Positions 41,942 to 52,700 of a stretch of 64,000 bases of DNA are shown here, one piece after another. Under the pieces are notes generated by a model that saw nothing but the letters and a program-made list of their open reading frames with translations, made no database searches and had not been told where the DNA came from. The first letter of the stretch is position 1; every line of letters starts with the position of its first letter. Position numbers and translations under genes: made by a program. The DNA comes from JABMMZ01 sp040403495 (lineage in GTDB: Bacteria; Bacteroidota; Bacteroidia; NS11-12g; UBA955). The stretch is taken from assembly GCA_040403495.1 (NCBI GenBank), contig JBBAKM010000007.1:39669-103668 (forward strand), read 5' to 3'.

Positions 41942-44900
41942 ATGAATAAATCTGGCAACATAATCTACCAAATAGTATTATTGGTGATTGTATTTGCTTT
42001 TTCATTTTCGGGCTATTCACAAGTCAATGCTAATTATTCATCGAATGTCACTTCGGGTTGTTTACCGTTAACTGTTAGATTTACGGACAACAGCACAGGC
42101 ACTCCGACTCAATGGGAATGGGATTTTGGGAATGGCAACAAATCGACCCTTAAAGACCCTTCTGCCATTTTCTTTAATTCAGGCAAATACACCATAAAAT
42201 TAACTGTAAAAGACGCATCAAATAACACCTCAATAGTTCAAACAATGGTTATTAAGGTCTTTAATAACCCTACGGCAAACTTTGACGCCAATCCACGCAC
42301 AATTTGCGAAAAAGACACTGTCAAATTCACCAACAGAAGTGTTGCCGGAGATACAAGCATAAGTTCGTATGCTTGGTATTTTGGCGATGGAAATACTTCC
42401 ACTGGTCAAAACCCAAATAACAGATACACCAACTCAGGCAACTACAGTGTTTCATTGGTAATAAGAGACCTCAATGGTTGCCAAAACAACACCATCAAAA
42501 ATCAGTTTATTACGGTTAACAAAGCCCCTGTTGTTGATTTTAGAACCGAAGACCCTCTATATTGTTCGCTACCTACCAATGTAAAATTTATTAACCAAAC
42601 CAATCCTAGTACTGACAATACCTACGAATGGAACTTAGGAAATAATACCAATTCTACACAAGCTGAACCTACTAGCACTTATTCAAGTTTCGGCACTTAC
42701 GCCATCAAACTGAGTGCACGGAACAAAAATGGCTGCGCTTCAAGTATCACTAAAAACATTTCAATTCAACCTCTAGTTGCTTCTTTTACTTTAACAAGTA
42801 GTAAATTTTGTTTGAATCAAGAAATTGCTTTTCGAAATCAGTCAACTTCAAGCAGTGCAATTACTTATTTATGGAGTTTTGGCGACGGAACAACTTCAAA
42901 CGATTTTAACCCTAGAAAAATCTATTCTAACCCAGGAACCTATCAAGTAACATTAAAAATTACTTATAAAAACTGTGATGAAACTTATGTATATCCTACT
43001 TTAATTACAATTTTCCCTAAACCCAAACTTGAATTAATAGTTTCAGATTCTTTTTTCTGCTCCGCCCCTTCTGTTGGTATAATTTCAACCAAAGGATCTG
43101 TAAATGGAGGAACCATAGAGGTGGAAGGCGATACACTTTACAACTCAATCAAAAACAGATTTTTTTACCATTCTTTCAAAGCCTATAAAACCTACACTAT
43201 AAAAGCTGATTTAATAGACAGTAATGGTTGCAAAGAAACGCTGATTAAAAAAGTAGAACTCGACCGTCCATTTGCAGAATTTAACCAAAAAGACACACAA
43301 GGTTGTTTACCTCTTAACATTTCTCTTCAGAATCAAAGCCGTTCTAAATACCCAATCACAAACTATTACTGGATTTTAAATTCAAAAGACACTATTTCCA
43401 CTTCAGAAACACATCAAATAACCTTTAACAAAGTAAGTAAAAACACGCTCCAATTGGTTATTAAAAATGCCAAAGGCTGTATTGATTCAAAAACAATTAA
43501 AATTGATGTTGGGACCAAAATAAAAGTAAAATTCGAAACAGAAAAAGACTCCGTTTGTAACAGAGAAGGATTCACCATTTTCAATAGGTCAGACACTATG
43601 TATCAAGACCAAGTTAAATGGAAATGGGATGTAGGAAAAGATTTATTTTTTGAAAGAGATGCCAAAGTTAGTTTTCATAAAAAACCTGATACCATTGACG
43701 TTGAATTAATTTCAAACTTAAATGGCTGTTTGGACACTTTAATCAAAGAGAACTACATTAGAATTATGGCACCTTATGTAACTATAATTCCCGATGTTAC
43801 GTTCAACCCTTGCCATCCTGTTGACTCACTTATATTGAAAGCAGACTTAACAGAATCTCATCGTTTTTTCTGGCGCATTGACAATCAATTGTATTACGAC
43901 ACTGTTGTAAAATTTTATAAACCTATACCCAAAAATATTTACATACAGGCGGACAATGACAGTACGAAATGTTTTGATTTTGAAGAATTACAATACAACA
44001 TTCCTCAAGAATATGTAATTGCTAAAATAAACAAAGACACACTTAGTGAATGCCTACCTCAAACATTGACAATGGCAAGCATATTCACCAGTGATTCATA
44101 CAAATACACTTGGAGAGTCAACAACCAATCTTTTAGTAATCAATCAAATACCAGTTATACCATCAACAGAGGTGGCTCCTACTACTTTAATTTAGGGATA
44201 GAGGTTGTAGATGTTTGTAAAGATTCCATTGGGTTCAACCATTATATCAATGACTTAGTAATCAATGCCTCTGTAAAACCATTGGGTGCTTGTTTACCTA
44301 TGAAAGTTGAGTTAATTGACACACAATACAATCGTTTTGACAACTATTGGATGATTGGGAATAAAAAGAAAATAATTTCAAACCAAGAAGTCATAGAAAT
44401 TAGTTTAGACGACAGTGTTGAAATCATTAATAACCATGTTGAAATTGAATTATTTTCATACAACATAGACAGTTGTTTGATGCGCAAGAAATTTAAAGTA
44501 TTTGCTGGCGTACCTGATGTTAAAATAGTAAAAGCTATCAACAGACAATGTCAATATGAAACTGTACTTTTTAAAGCTCAGATTAATGACTCTATAAACA
44601 AAGGCCCCTTTTCTATTTTATGGTCATTTTCAGACAGTACAACATCCAACACCAAAGAAGTTAGTCGCGTATATTTGAGCAAACAAAGTGAAAAAACACA
44701 CTTAACAGTCAGTGATACATTTGGTTGCAAAATCAAATTAGAAGATAATTCTATGTTTTATGGCAGCTCATTGGTTCCCGAATTTGACTATGACCCAAAA
44801 CGATTAATTTGCCCACCACAAGAAGTAAATTTCTATGATTTGTCAGACGCTTTAAACCCTATTTCTTCATGGAAATGGACTTTTAGCGACGGAACCGTCT

Positions 44901-47197
44901 CATATTTAAAAAATCCGATTAAAGTTTTTTTACAAGCAGGCACATTTGATGTAAAACTTGAAATTAGAGACAACAGAGGCTGTTACAAAGTGTCTGAAAA
45001 AATCAAGTTTGTACTTATTGATGGCCCAACAGGACAATACACATTCAACAAAAAAGAAGGTTGTGTTCCTTTACAAATTGCCTTTACCGGACAAACCCCT
45101 GATTCCTCCAACACCTTTGAGTGGGATTTGGGAAATGGGGTATTGCAAAAAGAAAAATACTTCAACTTTACCTATAACAAATCGGGTCGTTTCATTCCAT
45201 CGGTTGTAATTTCTGACACACAAGGCTGCAAATATGTGCTTCCTCCCGTTGACACCATTTATGTTCACGATTACCCTAAACCATTGTTTGAAGTTTTAAG
45301 TAAATGTGTTGAAGATACTTTACTACTAAAAAACACTTCGGTTAGCAACCACAGTGACCCTTTTTGCAACTTCAAGTGGCTAGACAATCAAAACAATGTA
45401 TTGAGTACTGAAAGAGAGCCCAAATTAAAATTCAATACTATAGGCATTAACCAACTGATACTTGAAGCAGAAAACATGGGAATGTGCGCCAAAGATACCT
45501 TAATTGAATTTGAACTGCACAAACCAAATGCACAATTAAAACTGAATAAAAAGCTTCTTTGCTTGGGAGAAATTTTAAACATTTCCAATGCTAGCACCTC
45601 CAAATACCCAATTGTTTCGAGCACTTGGGTGGTTAATGACAGTGTCCAAACAACTCAATCCAATTCCATCAATAGAACATTTGCCACCAAAGGATTTTAT
45701 GACATTCAAATTAGTGTAATAGATGAGGTTGGTTGTAAAGATACTTTTGTTGAAGAATCCTTTTTAGTTGGTGACACTATTGCACCAACAGTAACACCAC
45801 AATTAAGAGTATCAGTTGAAAACGACCAAACAGTTGAAGTCAAGTTTTTGCAGAATAAAGAAGTAGATTTTGGCAAATACTTTATCTATTACGAATCAAA
45901 CAATCAATATTTTAAAGTAAAAAGTTGTAACCAACGAAATGACACCCTTCATTTCATGTCTCCATATCAAACACTTAGAAAGTCGCATTGTTATAAAATA
46001 AACACAGAAAACGTTTGTTTCAAATCATTGCCATTAGATTCCATAAAACCCCATTGTACAGTTGAATCTAACGCCAAAGGAGTGGTAAATGCTAACATTG
46101 TTAAATGGAATCCTTATGTTGGATGGCAAGTGAAGCAATACGATATATACCGCGAAAATCCAGAAAGAAAGGGCGACTACCAATACTTGAACACAGTAAA
46201 TGGCAATAGCACTCAATACATAGATAGTTCAATTACTTGTTTAACAACCTATTTCTACAGAATTCATGCAATAGAAAAAGATGGATACTTAGAAACCAGT
46301 TGGAGTGACACATGTGCAGCTACACCAATTTGGGTGAATACAGTTGCACCTAACGAAGTTTGGCGCGCCACAGTTGAAAACGACAAAAACATCCGTTTGG
46401 AATGGGTGTATCCAAACGCCTATAAAATTCCTTTAAAAGAACTTATTATTCAAAAGTTTGACCCAATTAAAAACGAAAGAACATACTCTACTCAATTGAT
46501 CAACGATTCATCTCACTTTATTGATTTGAAAGTGAATGTCCATAAGCAGTCCTACCAATATCAAACCAAAGTGATTGACCAATGTAATGACACCAGTGAA
46601 TATGGCAACATAGGCAAATCAATCTTATTAAAGGCTAGTTTCAACGAAAGTGCACAAAGGCCTGCATTGACTTGGAACCATTACAAACAATGGAATGAGG
46701 ATGTCGATTATTACATTATTGAAAGACGAAACAACCAATTAGTATTTGAAAAAATAGGGATGACAAGTACTGGTAAAGACTCCACATTTATTGATTATCA
46801 GGCACCATTGTCTTGCAATCCCAACTATATTTATAGAGTTATAGCGGTCAGAAATCAACCCCTCAAAAAAGACAGTATTTGGAATGTGGTTTCATTGTCA
46901 AATACCAGCGAAGCAAAACCTATTTCAAAACTCTTTATGCCAAATGCTTTTTCTCCAGACAATAACAGTATCAATGAGCAATTTGGCCCTAAAGGAGTCT
47001 TTATTAAAAAATATCAATTTACAATTTATAACCGTTGGGGAGAAAAACTATTTGAAACATTCAATTGTCTAGAATCTTGGGACGGAACATTTAAAGGAGA
47101 ACGTTGTATGGAAAGCGTTTATTTATATCGCTTAGAAGCACTTGGCACAGACAACAAGCATTACCAATTAAAAGGCACTTTTACACTATTGAGATAG
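41942..47197 (+). CDS. Giant PKD-repeat surface protein with T9SS type B sorting domain
   Basis: 1751 residues. Signal peptide (1-27, ending SGYSQ); many PKD-type domains over about residues 28-1280, marked by repeated W-x-FG-x-G motifs (WDFGNGNKST, WYFGDGNTST, WSFGDGTTSN, WKWTFSDGTVS) alternating with cysteine-rich degenerate copies; several fibronectin type III-like modules (about 1285-1640); and a C-terminal type B sorting domain (FMPNAFSPDNNSINEQFGP ... IYNRWGEKLFET). Such proteins, annotated as gliding-motility-associated, are exported by T9SS and act as adhesins or surface-layer components. Abuts the next gene on the opposite strand without a gap. Confidence 0.9.
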   Translation: MNKSGNIIYQIVLLVIVFAFSFSGYSQVNANYSSNVTSGCLPLTVRFTDNSTGTPTQWEWDFGNGNKSTLKDPSAIFFNSGKYTIKLTVKDASNNTSIVQTMVIKVFNNPTANFDANPRTICEKDTVKFTNRSVAGDTSISSYAWYFGDGNTSTGQNPNNRYTNSGNYSVSLVIRDLNGCQNNTIKNQFITVNKAPVVDFRTEDPLYCSLPTNVKFINQTNPSTDNTYEWNLGNNTNSTQAEPTSTYSSFGTYAIKLSARNKNGCASSITKNISIQPLVASFTLTSSKFCLNQEIAFRNQSTSSSAITYLWSFGDGTTSNDFNPRKIYSNPGTYQVTLKITYKNCDETYVYPTLITIFPKPKLELIVSDSFFCSAPSVGIISTKGSVNGGTIEVEGDTLYNSIKNRFFYHSFKAYKTYTIKADLIDSNGCKETLIKKVELDRPFAEFNQKDTQGCLPLNISLQNQSRSKYPITNYYWILNSKDTISTSETHQITFNKVSKNTLQLVIKNAKGCIDSKTIKIDVGTKIKVKFETEKDSVCNREGFTIFNRSDTMYQDQVKWKWDVGKDLFFERDAKVSFHKKPDTIDVELISNLNGCLDTLIKENYIRIMAPYVTIIPDVTFNPCHPVDSLILKADLTESHRFFWRIDNQLYYDTVVKFYKPIPKNIYIQADNDSTKCFDFEELQYNIPQEYVIAKINKDTLSECLPQTLTMASIFTSDSYKYTWRVNNQSFSNQSNTSYTINRGGSYYFNLGIEVVDVCKDSIGFNHYINDLVINASVKPLGACLPMKVELIDTQYNRFDNYWMIGNKKKIISNQEVIEISLDDSVEIINNHVEIELFSYNIDSCLMRKKFKVFAGVPDVKIVKAINRQCQYETVLFKAQINDSINKGPFSILWSFSDSTTSNTKEVSRVYLSKQSEKTHLTVSDTFGCKIKLEDNSMFYGSSLVPEFDYDPKRLICPPQEVNFYDLSDALNPISSWKWTFSDGTVSYLKNPIKVFLQAGTFDVKLEIRDNRGCYKVSEKIKFVLIDGPTGQYTFNKKEGCVPLQIAFTGQTPDSSNTFEWDLGNGVLQKEKYFNFTYNKSGRFIPSVVISDTQGCKYVLPPVDTIYVHDYPKPLFEVLSKCVEDTLLLKNTSVSNHSDPFCNFKWLDNQNNVLSTEREPKLKFNTIGINQLILEAENMGMCAKDTLIEFELHKPNAQLKLNKKLLCLGEILNISNASTSKYPIVSSTWVVNDSVQTTQSNSINRTFATKGFYDIQISVIDEVGCKDTFVEESFLVGDTIAPTVTPQLRVSVENDQTVEVKFLQNKEVDFGKYFIYYESNNQYFKVKSCNQRNDTLHFMSPYQTLRKSHCYKINTENVCFKSLPLDSIKPHCTVESNAKGVVNANIVKWNPYVGWQVKQYDIYRENPERKGDYQYLNTVNGNSTQYIDSSITCLTTYFYRIHAIEKDGYLETSWSDTCAATPIWVNTVAPNEVWRATVENDKNIRLEWVYPNAYKIPLKELIIQKFDPIKNERTYSTQLINDSSHFIDLKVNVHKQSYQYQTKVIDQCNDTSEYGNIGKSILLKASFNESAQRPALTWNHYKQWNEDVDYYIIERRNNQLVFEKIGMTSTGKDSTFIDYQAPLSCNPNYIYRVIAVRNQPLKKDSIWNVVSLSNTSEAKPISKLFMPNAFSPDNNSINEQFGPKGVFIKKYQFTIYNRWGEKLFETFNCLESWDGTFKGERCMESVYLYRLEALGTDNKHYQLKGTFTLLR

Positions 47198-48292
47198 TTA
47201 TTTGTAGAAGTTGTATTGATATGAACAATGCTTATACTCAGAATTGTTTTTTAAATAAATCTTTTTAGCTATCAGTCCATTATCTTGATATTGATAAAGA
47301 GTCGAATAAAGGGCTTTGGGTTTAGCGTTTGAAAAAGATTGACTCGCAGATTTAAGAACTCTGCCTTTTAAGTCCTTAGTTGTTTCAGTTTTATAAGTTA
47401 TTTTCCCTTTTGAATAGGACTCATAAACACGGTTAACTTGCACTTTACCTATGTAAGAATAAAACTCTCTGTAACCTAATTCTTCTTTAACTGTTTCATA
47501 ATAACTAACCTCAATTACGTTCTTTAAGGTGTCTGAAATACTGACATATTTATAGGGTTTACCGTCCCAAGTATAGCCTAGAGTTGTAGACACTATTTTA
47601 CCATCGCTTAGATAAGACTTAGTGGTACAAATCTTAATTGTATCTTTAGGTTTCTCTACGACTTTGCCTGTTTCATCACATGAATAATCCCAAACTTTGG
47701 TTTTGTTTTTTTTATAATTGAACACACTTTGCTTCAATTTACCATCAGGATAGTAGGTATATTGGTAGTTAGACATCATTTTGTTTTTCGAATAATAAAA
47801 ATAAATACTACTCAACTTACCATTAGAATTATATGTATAAACCCCTTTATTAGAAAGCTTATCTTTTGTATTGTACACAGTACGTTCTGCCAAAAAATTG
47901 GAATCATTGTACTTTAAAATAGCCGTAAAGCCATAAAATCCGTCATCATACATTTCGTTAATCAAATTATTTTTTTCATCAAAAGTGCTTGTTAACTTTA
48001 TTAAAATTTTCGATTTAAAAGTATCATTGTAAGAATAAAAAACATTAGCACGCCCATTGTTGTCAAAGTGCATTTCTTGAGAATAGTATTTTGGCTTTTT
48101 TTGACCTTCCTTTATTTCTAAGTGAATTGACTTTATATTTAATTTTAGCGCGTAAGAATCGACGACATTGTAGGCTCTATTGAACAGAGTATTTTCGTGA
48201 AACTCTATAAAATTGGAGTATTGAACATTTTGAGTGTGAGCAAATTGAATGCTTAAAAAAGATACAAGTAGTGTTAAAAATATTTTATTCAT
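47198..48292 (-). CDS. Secreted protein with YD/MORN-like repeats, function unknown
   Basis: 364 residues from ATG 48292, which is followed by a good signal peptide (about 1-21, ending FAHTQ); the longer frame to 48334 adds only an extra leader. About ten short repeats contain Tyr-Asp or Tyr-Tyr-x-x-G-K-x motifs (YTYNSNGKLSSIYFY, YTYYPDGKLKQSV, YSCDETGKVVEK, YTWDGKPYKYVS), as in YD-repeat or RHS-like and MORN-like strands found in Bacteroidota surface proteins. No sorting domain or lipobox, so probably periplasmic or outer-membrane associated. Confidence 0.6.
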   Translation of the reverse strand: MNKIFLTLLVSFLSIQFAHTQNVQYSNFIEFHENTLFNRAYNVVDSYALKLNIKSIHLEIKEGQKKPKYYSQEMHFDNNGRANVFYSYNDTFKSKILIKLTSTFDEKNNLINEMYDDGFYGFTAILKYNDSNFLAERTVYNTKDKLSNKGVYTYNSNGKLSSIYFYYSKNKMMSNYQYTYYPDGKLKQSVFNYKKNKTKVWDYSCDETGKVVEKPKDTIKICTTKSYLSDGKIVSTTLGYTWDGKPYKYVSISDTLKNVIEVSYYETVKEELGYREFYSYIGKVQVNRVYESYSKGKITYKTETTKDLKGRVLKSASQSFSNAKPKALYSTLYQYQDNGLIAKKIYLKNNSEYKHCSYQYNFYK

Positions 48293-48340
48293 AATAAAGA
48301 CTAACGACAATTTTAAGATAAAAGTATGAAGCAAGCAAAC

Positions 48341-49702
48341 TTAATTGTCCTTTTCTTCGAATTCAAACCCTTTTTTAAGTATCGAATAAAAGCGAAGAAG
48401 AAGAAAAACCGCTGCAAAAGAAAGTCCTACTATAAATGAAATCCAAATCCCTTTTACTCCTAAGTCGGTTTTGAATGCCAAATAATAAGCGCCCGGAATC
48501 ATAATTCCCCAATAGGCAAAAAGGGCAATAACGCCAGTAATTTTAGTTTCCTTAACTCCTCTTAGCACCCCTGCTCCCACAGCTTGTAATCCATCGCTTA
48601 ATTGGAAGAATGCGGCTAAAACAATAAGTCCAACACTCAACTGTAATACCACTTCATCGTCGGAATAAATTGCAGCAATTTGAGAATTAAACAAGAGTAA
48701 CATCAATGCAAATACCACTTCGATAATAATTGTAATTGTAAACGCAATTCTAGCGGAGTGTCGAATACCTTCCTTGTCTTTTGCTCCATAATAATTACCA
48801 ACAACAATAGTGGCAGCAGCCGCAATTCCTGTTACAAACATATATGTTATAGAAGCTAGATTAATGGCAATTTGATGGGCCGCCATACTGTTTTCCGAAA
48901 TCCACCCTGCCATAATTAAACCAACAGAAAAAGCAGCAATTTCGAAAAAAAACGTCAATCCTATGGGACCGCCTAATTTAAGAATAGACCAGAAATAAGA
49001 GAATGATTGTGACACTTTTTGTTCAATCCTTAACTTGCGAACTGTTGGGTGTAACCATGCAAAATAAAACATTAAAAGGGCCATAAAAACCCTTGCAAAA
49101 TTTGTTGCCCAAGCAGCACCATTAATACCCATTTCAGGAAATCCTAAGTTACCATAAATCATTACCCAATTCAAAAACACATTCAATAGCAAGCCAAAAA
49201 ATGTAACATACATGGCAATTTTAGTAAAACTCAAACCGTCCATCAACTGCTTTGAAGCGTAGAATACTAAGATAGCAGGAGTGGCATAATTAACGATTTC
49301 CAAATAAGAAGAAGCGTGAATGTTAACTTTACTGGTCTGTCCAAATATTTCAATATTATAAATAAGTATGTAGTGAATGAGAATAAAAACAATCGATAGA
49401 AATGCGCTTATAAGAAGCGAAGATTTAAAAATAGGAATCGATTTTTCCAACTTCCCTTCCCCATCTGCAATAGCTATCAAAGTACTTACAGCATAGAGTA
49501 GTCCAATCCCGAAAATTATAGTTTGAAAAAAGACAGCATTACCAAAACTTGCAGCACTCATTTGTATGGTGCTATACTTCCCCAACATAACGGTATCTGC
49601 AAAACCCATCAAAACCATCCCTAATTGACCAATGGTAATAGGGATGGCTAGTTGTATGATGTATTGGTATAAATTTCGGTGGACTTTTAAATGCTTAAAC
49701 AA
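48341..49702 (-). CDS. MATE-family efflux transporter
   Basis: 453 residues with twelve predicted membrane helices in two halves; GQLGMVLMGFADTVMLGKYS near residues 25-44 and GGPIGLTFFFEIAAFSVG near 235 are typical MATE motifs. Exports drugs or metabolites by antiport with Na+ or H+. The frame opens at a TTG (49702); no in-frame ATG is near, and the next Met (about residue 29) is inside the first helix region, so TTG is likely the true start. Confidence 0.88.
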   Translation of the reverse strand: MFKHLKVHRNLYQYIIQLAIPITIGQLGMVLMGFADTVMLGKYSTIQMSAASFGNAVFFQTIIFGIGLLYAVSTLIAIADGEGKLEKSIPIFKSSLLISAFLSIVFILIHYILIYNIEIFGQTSKVNIHASSYLEIVNYATPAILVFYASKQLMDGLSFTKIAMYVTFFGLLLNVFLNWVMIYGNLGFPEMGINGAAWATNFARVFMALLMFYFAWLHPTVRKLRIEQKVSQSFSYFWSILKLGGPIGLTFFFEIAAFSVGLIMAGWISENSMAAHQIAINLASITYMFVTGIAAAATIVVGNYYGAKDKEGIRHSARIAFTITIIIEVVFALMLLLFNSQIAAIYSDDEVVLQLSVGLIVLAAFFQLSDGLQAVGAGVLRGVKETKITGVIALFAYWGIMIPGAYYLAFKTDLGVKGIWISFIVGLSFAAVFLLLRFYSILKKGFEFEEKDN

Positions 49703-49752
49703 GCTTACAAAAGTCGTTAAAAATTAACAAACTATGTTACTTAAATATTATA

Positions 49753-52700
49753 TTATCTCAACAAAGTTACTGTTCCTCTTTGGCTAAAGGTTTCGTTGTT
49801 TAAAAACTCACCACTAATGGTCCATAAGTAGTTTTCTTGAGCGCAATCAACGCCTTTGAAAGTACCATCCCACTCACCATTGATATCCGTAGTTTCGAAA
49901 ATCAATTCACCCCATCTGTTGTAAACTCTGAAAGAGTAATTTCTTTCTTTAACATTAAACAATGAAGGCTTAAACAATTCATTTACACTATTATTGTTTG
50001 GAGAGAAAGCATTTGGAGTGTATACATATCCTGGTAAAATGGTAGAGATATATTGTTCTTTAACAATTGAATCTTTACATCCCATAGAGTTTGTTGCGAT
50101 TAGTTCAACTGAGAATTTACCAACTTGATTTACAAAGAAAGAAGCATCTCTTAATCTTGACTCTTGAATTACGTTTTGTGCGCTGTCATATAATTTCCAT
50201 CTATTTTCAACCACGTTGTCAGTTGTATTTATCATTTTAAACACAGCATTTGGCAAACTTAATTCAGTTGTTTTGGTAAAGAAACTAGCAATTGGTTTAT
50301 CAAAAACAGTAATCATTTTAAAGTTAGTGATTTTTGTTTCACCACCAGTACCTGTTGCTATTAATGTAACATTATATTGACCACCGTATTCAAATACGTG
50401 AGTAGGTTCTTTTTCATAAGAATCGTTAGTACCATCCCCAAATATCCATCTGTAAGTGTGAGCGTTAGTCGTTTGATTTTTAAATGATACACTTAATGGC
50501 GCACAACCTTCTATTGTAGAAGATTCAAAAACAACAATTGGTTTTGGGTCTTCAATATAAATTGGTTTAGTTACAGAGTGGGTGCAATGTTCGTTAGACA
50601 CTTTAAGTGTTACTAATAAATTACCTGCTAAGTTGTAAAAGTGAACTGGATTTTTAAGTCTGTTGTTTGGTGAAATTACAGATTGGTCACCGAAATTCCA
50701 CTCGTATTTTAAAGCATCCATATCAACACCATAAACGATTGGTTTTGCAATAAAATCAACTTTTGCATTTGGTAGTTTTGGTGAAGTTGGGCCAAAGATA
50801 AAGTCAGCGATTGGCGTTTCTAATACCTTAATAAATTCGCCATTGTCACTACTGTCTACACATCCATCTTGATTGTAACCATAAAGTGTCACTTTGTAGT
50901 TGCCATAACGGTTGTAAACATAGTTAGGGTGAATTTCGTTTGAGATACCACCATCTCCAAATTTCCAGAAATATCTAACTGCATTTTCAGATTGGTTGGT
51001 AAACGTTACATTGCCTTTTTCACAAGAAACAATTGGTGTTTTTTTGAATTTAATCACCATTTTAGGACTTAATTTAATGTCTTTTTCTGTGCTATCTACA
51101 CAAGAATAAGCATTATTAACAATCAATTTAACGCGGTATAAAGTATCATTTTTTGCAGAATATGACAATTGAGCATTCAAGTCATATTGGTTGTAATATT
51201 GATTTTCGTTGATTAACCAAGTGTTTGCTTTAAAGTTTTTAGATTGGTTTACGAATTGGAATAAACCATCATCACAAACATCAGGACGGTTAGAAATAAA
51301 ATCAGCTTTTGGTTTAGGATACACAATTACATTACCATAAGCAGTGTCTTTACAATTCAAATATTGTCTAATCATTTGAACTTTTGGCTGGTAAATCAAT
51401 TCTTGAGAAGCATTATGGAAAGAATGGGTTACTTTTTCTGTATTAAAGAATACATTATTATCTCCCATGTCCCAAGAAAGAACTTTAAATTTAGAAGAAC
51501 CATTTTCGAAATTAACATTTAAGTCAGTGCAACCAAATGCATTTTCGATATTAATTTTCTCAACAGGTTTGTTAACGAAATAAACATTTTGGTTTAAAGT
51601 ATCTTTACAACCACTTGCTGAGGTTACAAACAATCCAACATTGATTATTGAATCTCTTCTTGTAAATGGATTTAATGTGGCACTAAAGGTTGGATTTACA
51701 GCCAAACTGGTTTGGGTTTTACCAAATCTCCATAAGTAGCTAGAGGCACCAAATGAATTGTTTGACATTCTCACTTTGTCAGATGAACACAATGAATCTT
51801 TAGAGAATACAAAATCAGCTTTTGGTTTACCCATTACAACTACATTTTTAGAAACCACATCGCTCAAACATCCGAATGGAGAAGCAACTTGGTGGAAGAT
51901 TGTGTAAGTAGTGTCAAATAAATAAATACCTGCAAATTTAAATCCTTCAACAGTGTTACCTGTGTTTAATGAATTAGAAGTACCCCAAAAGTAAGTCGCA
52001 GCGTTTTGAGATTGGTCTGTCACTGTTACTTGAGCTGGTGCGCAAATTTTATCAGAAGACAATTTAAAATCAGCAATTGGCTTAGGACGAACGGTAATAA
52101 CTGTGCTAACTGTGTCTTTACAATTGTTTTGAGTAGTTGCTATGTAAGAGATATTTAATAATTTATTGGTGTTTGTATTGTTTACAAATGCAAATGAATC
52201 ATTTTTTTGTGCAGAGTAGTGTACAGAATTGAAATCCCAATAGTGAGAAATCACAGAAGTGTCTTTACCGAAAGACTGATTGTTAGTTTTAACTGTAAAA
52301 GGAGTACAACCTGAATTTGCATTTACCGCGAACGTTGCAACTGGTTTAGCATAAACATAAGCGAAACCGATGGCAGTATCTACACAATTGTATTGATTTT
52401 TTCCAACTAAAGTTATTTTGTATGAAGTATCACGTCTAACTGAAGCTTTAAAATTAACATTAGAGTTCATTGAATTAGCAGATGAGCCATTTCCAAAGTT
52501 CCAATTAAAAGTCATTGAAGTGATATTACCATTATTTCCTGGTTTAGATAAGTTAAGCGTTGATGTTTTTAATTCATAACAAGCTCTGTCTTTATTTAAA
52601 CTAAAGTTTACATTTGGATTAGGACGAACGGTGATAGTTCTGTTTGCAGAATTAACACATCCGTTTTGTGAAGTTACATTTAAAACTACAGAATAAACAG

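Noticed and set aside
43414..46216. Antisense ORFs of 60-80 codons inside the PKD genes
   Set aside because: Shadows of the long coding frame; no independent start signal, domain or promoter.
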